Shown here: piece by piece, positions 55,901 to 60,156 of the stretch
How positions within the stretch are numbered: the stretch's first letter is position 1
How the letters are laid out: every line of letters starts with the position of its first letter
NCBI GenBank assembly: GCA_016617855.1
Contig: JAECUM010003237.1
Span: 1 to 64,000 of the forward strand
DNA: 64,000 nucleotides
Origin: Megalonaias nervosa
Taxonomy: Eukaryota > Mollusca > Bivalvia > Unionida > Unionidae
Direction: 5' to 3'
Translations under genes and position numbers: made by a program
The notes under the pieces: generated by a model
Seen by the model: the letters and a program-made list of their open reading frames with translations, nothing else
Database searches by the model: none
What the model was told of the DNA's origin: nothing

Positions 55901-58900
55901 GGAACATCAATTCTCCATTGCTGAATGCAGACATCTCAGGCAGCTCTGAAATTAAATAGTTTTGTATAAACAAAGGAAATTAGTGCCAAAGAGTCTGAAT
56001 AAATACACAGAACTTTTGACAAAAATGGTGTGGGGCCCAATTCCCAAAATTAGATGAGCCCAGATTGGTTACCATGGAGAAAAAAAAATGAGTCTAAAGT
56101 ATTTAATTTAAAAACTTACTGAAAATTCCAGAAAAGATAATGAAATTACCTATGAAAATTAGATTTAATGCTTATTTACACCAAATCTTCATTTCAAGTG
56201 AAACTACTGTAGAAATTACTTGTGGGAAAAAATTAGGTGTTCTTTATTCTCTGCAATTCTCTGTGATTTACAATTTACTGAAATTTTAATCCATCTAAAT
56301 GAATTATCTACATGAAGCATATATTAAATGCTGCATTTATATGTCTAATTATGGGTGCTAAAATCCTCCTAAAAGTACATCTCTTCCATGTAACCTTAAG
56401 CCAAGGAACAAGAAGGGGGTAAAATACTAGAGTATAGTGAATGGCACTTTATGCACCCATCCCATGTTCAAATGTCCTTCCGTGTATATCAATGATATTT
56501 TTATGCAAAAACCATTTTCTTCTTTCAGTCAAACTGACCTTGAACATTGCCCTTGGAACCACATTATCAACAGTTTTTTATTTCTTTATTCTAAGTTCAA
56601 GCCACCCACAGAGTATGGGCCAGGTCTGTGATGTTGGACAAAATATTACTGTGTCAAAACCATTTTTCTTCTGACAGTCAATGACAATGACCTTTGATCT
56701 TTTGAACCCAATCAACAACCTTCTACCTTACCACAAGTGCAAGCCATCCACAAGGTTTGGTTGAGGTATGTCATGAAGAACTATAGTGGTTCCCCCTCTT
56801 ATAAGGCCACTCCTTCTGCAGCATGAAAGTGGCCTTCTAAGAGGGGTGGCCTTTCCTGAGAAGGATGATACAGATTTGAGTAATAACTACATATCAAGTA
56901 TGAAAGACAGCAAGTCTTTTTAAATATTTAACCTCTTCATTCAAAAAAATACAATCATGAATGTTATAGACACAAGGTGATAAAACAATGTTATATAAAA
57001 TAAATACAAATAATCATTATCCATGGTGGATTGTTTTGCAATTTGAAATTACTGTAGTAATATTTTTTTTTTGTGGATCTCAATTTTCATGCTTTTCAAA
57101 GAATAAAAGATATTTACACTACTACTTAAATTTGTCAAAGTTTTCATATTTGCATAATTTTGTGGATTAACCCTCTACATATAACCCAAATATAAAACCA
57201 TGCAGACAACAAATGCCAGTTGCTTTAATGCCTAAAACACTGCCACATGTTTGAGAGCAAATCAAACACCTGTCAAGATCAATGACTTCCAAGAGAGCTG
57301 ATGCAGCACGCAGCACCAAGCTATATCAGTTACTGAAATACATGTGTATGATCTCTTCTTTAAAACACTGTCCATAAAGCTGAATCACTTTTCTGACAAT
57401 CATGGTGTTAATTGTCATTGGCTAATGAGTGGTAAATGTCAACTAAAATCACTGCAAGTTTGGATAATGTCATCATTCCACATGGGGGCCCCAAGTGGCC
57501 GAGTGGTCTAAAGCGCTCACTGTCATGGATCATTGCCATTTCACCTCTGTCTGCATGGGTTTGAGTCTCGGGTTCAGCCAATGTAGGTATGTGAGAAAGC
57601 TTGCCAGTAGCTTCTTGTGGGTCGGTGGTTCTTTCCGGGGTTTTCCCATGCTCTTCCTCCACCATTTATACTGGCCGCCATGTATAGCCTATCTTGTGGT
57701 GAAAAATGGCGTTAGACTCTACAACAACAACAACAATCATTCCACATGAACTACACACGTCACCAGATGCCCTTTGTACAATGCAAATAGCAAGAAGTAT
57801 CAACATTTGATGTGTCCCAAGAATTCAAAGTGTGAAGATGCTAACTAAATTGAAAAGCAATGGAACCACCTCTTTGTTTGTGACTGTCTTATGTATAAAC
57901 CAACTTTAACCACTAGACTTTACTTAAAACTTTATCAATCAAGCTGATTCAGGGTAAATGGATGAATGCAACTCATACAAAAACACGTGAAAGATCGCAC
58001 CTGATTATCCATGGTTTTGACAATGCTGGACTTGTTTAATTCAAGAATTTCAGGATTATTTATCGGACAAACATTTGTGTGTACCAGCAGACTTGATTGA
58101 AATGATGTTGATTCAGTGGCTTGTCCACAAATCAGTAAAGTGTGAACTTGAATGCTTTACAGTAATTAGTGTATACACCTAGTTATTCAATAGTAATTAT
58201 GCTTCAAGCAAAGTTCTTATATTTTATGGTTATGTCAAGTCTTCTGATTCAGATATATGTTTGCACATAAACTGCAGAAATACACTGGTTCGGCTTTATC
58301 AGAGTCACAGATAATTCGGTCCCATCTATCTGGCATTTTCTCCTGGGGGATCCAACTTGAATTTTACCACTCTTCTCACCATGATTGTTGGAACATACAA
58401 ATGGGACTACTTAATGGAATGGACAATGGTTAAAGTGAAAATGCATTATGTCTGTACTTCAATAACCTTTTCATTTAGTTACGTTGGCTGCATTACCTCT
58501 AATTGATGTTGAGTACACAGTTAGGGATTGATCTTGACATGTCCGCCTTCTGCTGATAATGGCAGTAATATTGTTTTAAAGATCTGAGTGACCAATCATT
58601 GCTGAAAGTATATATTTGTTCTTTTATCTTCTTTTATTTTGGTATTTGCAAAGGTTAATTGACAAAATAAAAACCTATCAATATGCAAACTCAACGACAA
58701 GTGAATCCATTAATTTAAATACCCATGGAAACATTTTTCACAAAATCACAAATGAAATTATAGTATGAAGCAATGAACAGCTGTATATCAATGAAATTGT
58801 GATCATGGAATCCAAATACCCCCCAAAAAGAGCCTGAAAACTGATCTAAACACAAAACAAAGGCAAAGTGTGACAGATGGACAAGAATAACTATATGTTA

Positions 58901-60086
58901 CTGCATGTGTAGTGGTATGATCTAACCTCAGCTACCACTGATCAAATGTCTTTGAACAAAAACCACACAGTTCTTAATTAAATGTTTCACTTTTCACATT
59001 AAAACAGCATATCTTGGCACTCAAAGGAATCTTATTTCCCACTGCAAAGTACCTGAGCAATTTTTTTAATCTGCTTAACAGCCCAATCAACACAGTATCC
59101 ATTCATTTTACAACACAAGATGGTTGCAATCCCAAATAAGGCTGAGTACTAATAAGCACACAAGCATCCCAACTGGAAGTCTTAATTTCTGCGCATGAGC
59201 CACTCAAAACTGAAGTAAATTCCAGGAAAATCAGGTTTTTAACTTTTTTAACCACTCTTTTATATTCTGCTCACTATTTATATCGGTAAATTAATGTTTT
59301 TCAGTGAAATGATTTGCTGTTGTTGTTTTGGGTTTAACATTTTTCAGTGCATGATACATGACAGACAGTATAACTGGTGGAGGAAGAACCCAGGAAAAAT
59401 CCAGTAACTACCACCAACTCAAAGGAATCTAATGGCAAGCTTTTTCACATAGCCAAGCATGAGACTTGAATCTATGAGGACAGAGATGAGATGACAGTGA
59501 TTGGTATGGTCAAGCACTTTGGACCACTTGGCCACCCAAGGCCCCAAAATGGTTTACCTCAATGTAAAAGCACTTTTTAGGACTACTGTGTTTTCAGTCA
59601 CTTTTCCATTACCTTTTTTTCTAGCCAACCTCAAATTCTAGCACCTTCTAGGTAACCACATAAATTCAAGCACTTTTCAAGATTATACAAACCCTGTTCC
59701 CTTGACAAATAGCAGAAAAATAAGATTTAATTAATTCGATTTTAGAAAAAGGAGGAAAAAAAAAACAGTCGGACAAAAAGTAGGAAAACTATGCTACTGG
59801 AAAAACTAAAATGGATAGATGCATAGACACAGTGGCAGACAGATAGACTGAACTGATGATTCATGAGCAAGTGAAATTAATGTTTTATACTAACCCATAT
59901 CACTGAATTGTGTTACTGGCTTTACATCTCTCATTGCAAAATTTGGATTAAATCTGCAAATAAAGAATTAACAATGAACCACGTGTATTGGGGAAATTTT
60001 TGTTACATACTTTAATGTACAATTAGAAATATTGACTCTATTTTTCTTTTTGTTTTATTTTCAGCAACAAGCATCTGAGCTGGATA

Positions 60087-60156
<70 letters not shown>

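Noticed and set aside
57485..57580. tRNA-Leu/Ser gene
   Set aside because: Head of SINE-2 copy J; no 3' acceptor stem partner, continues into the SINE body and AAC tail.
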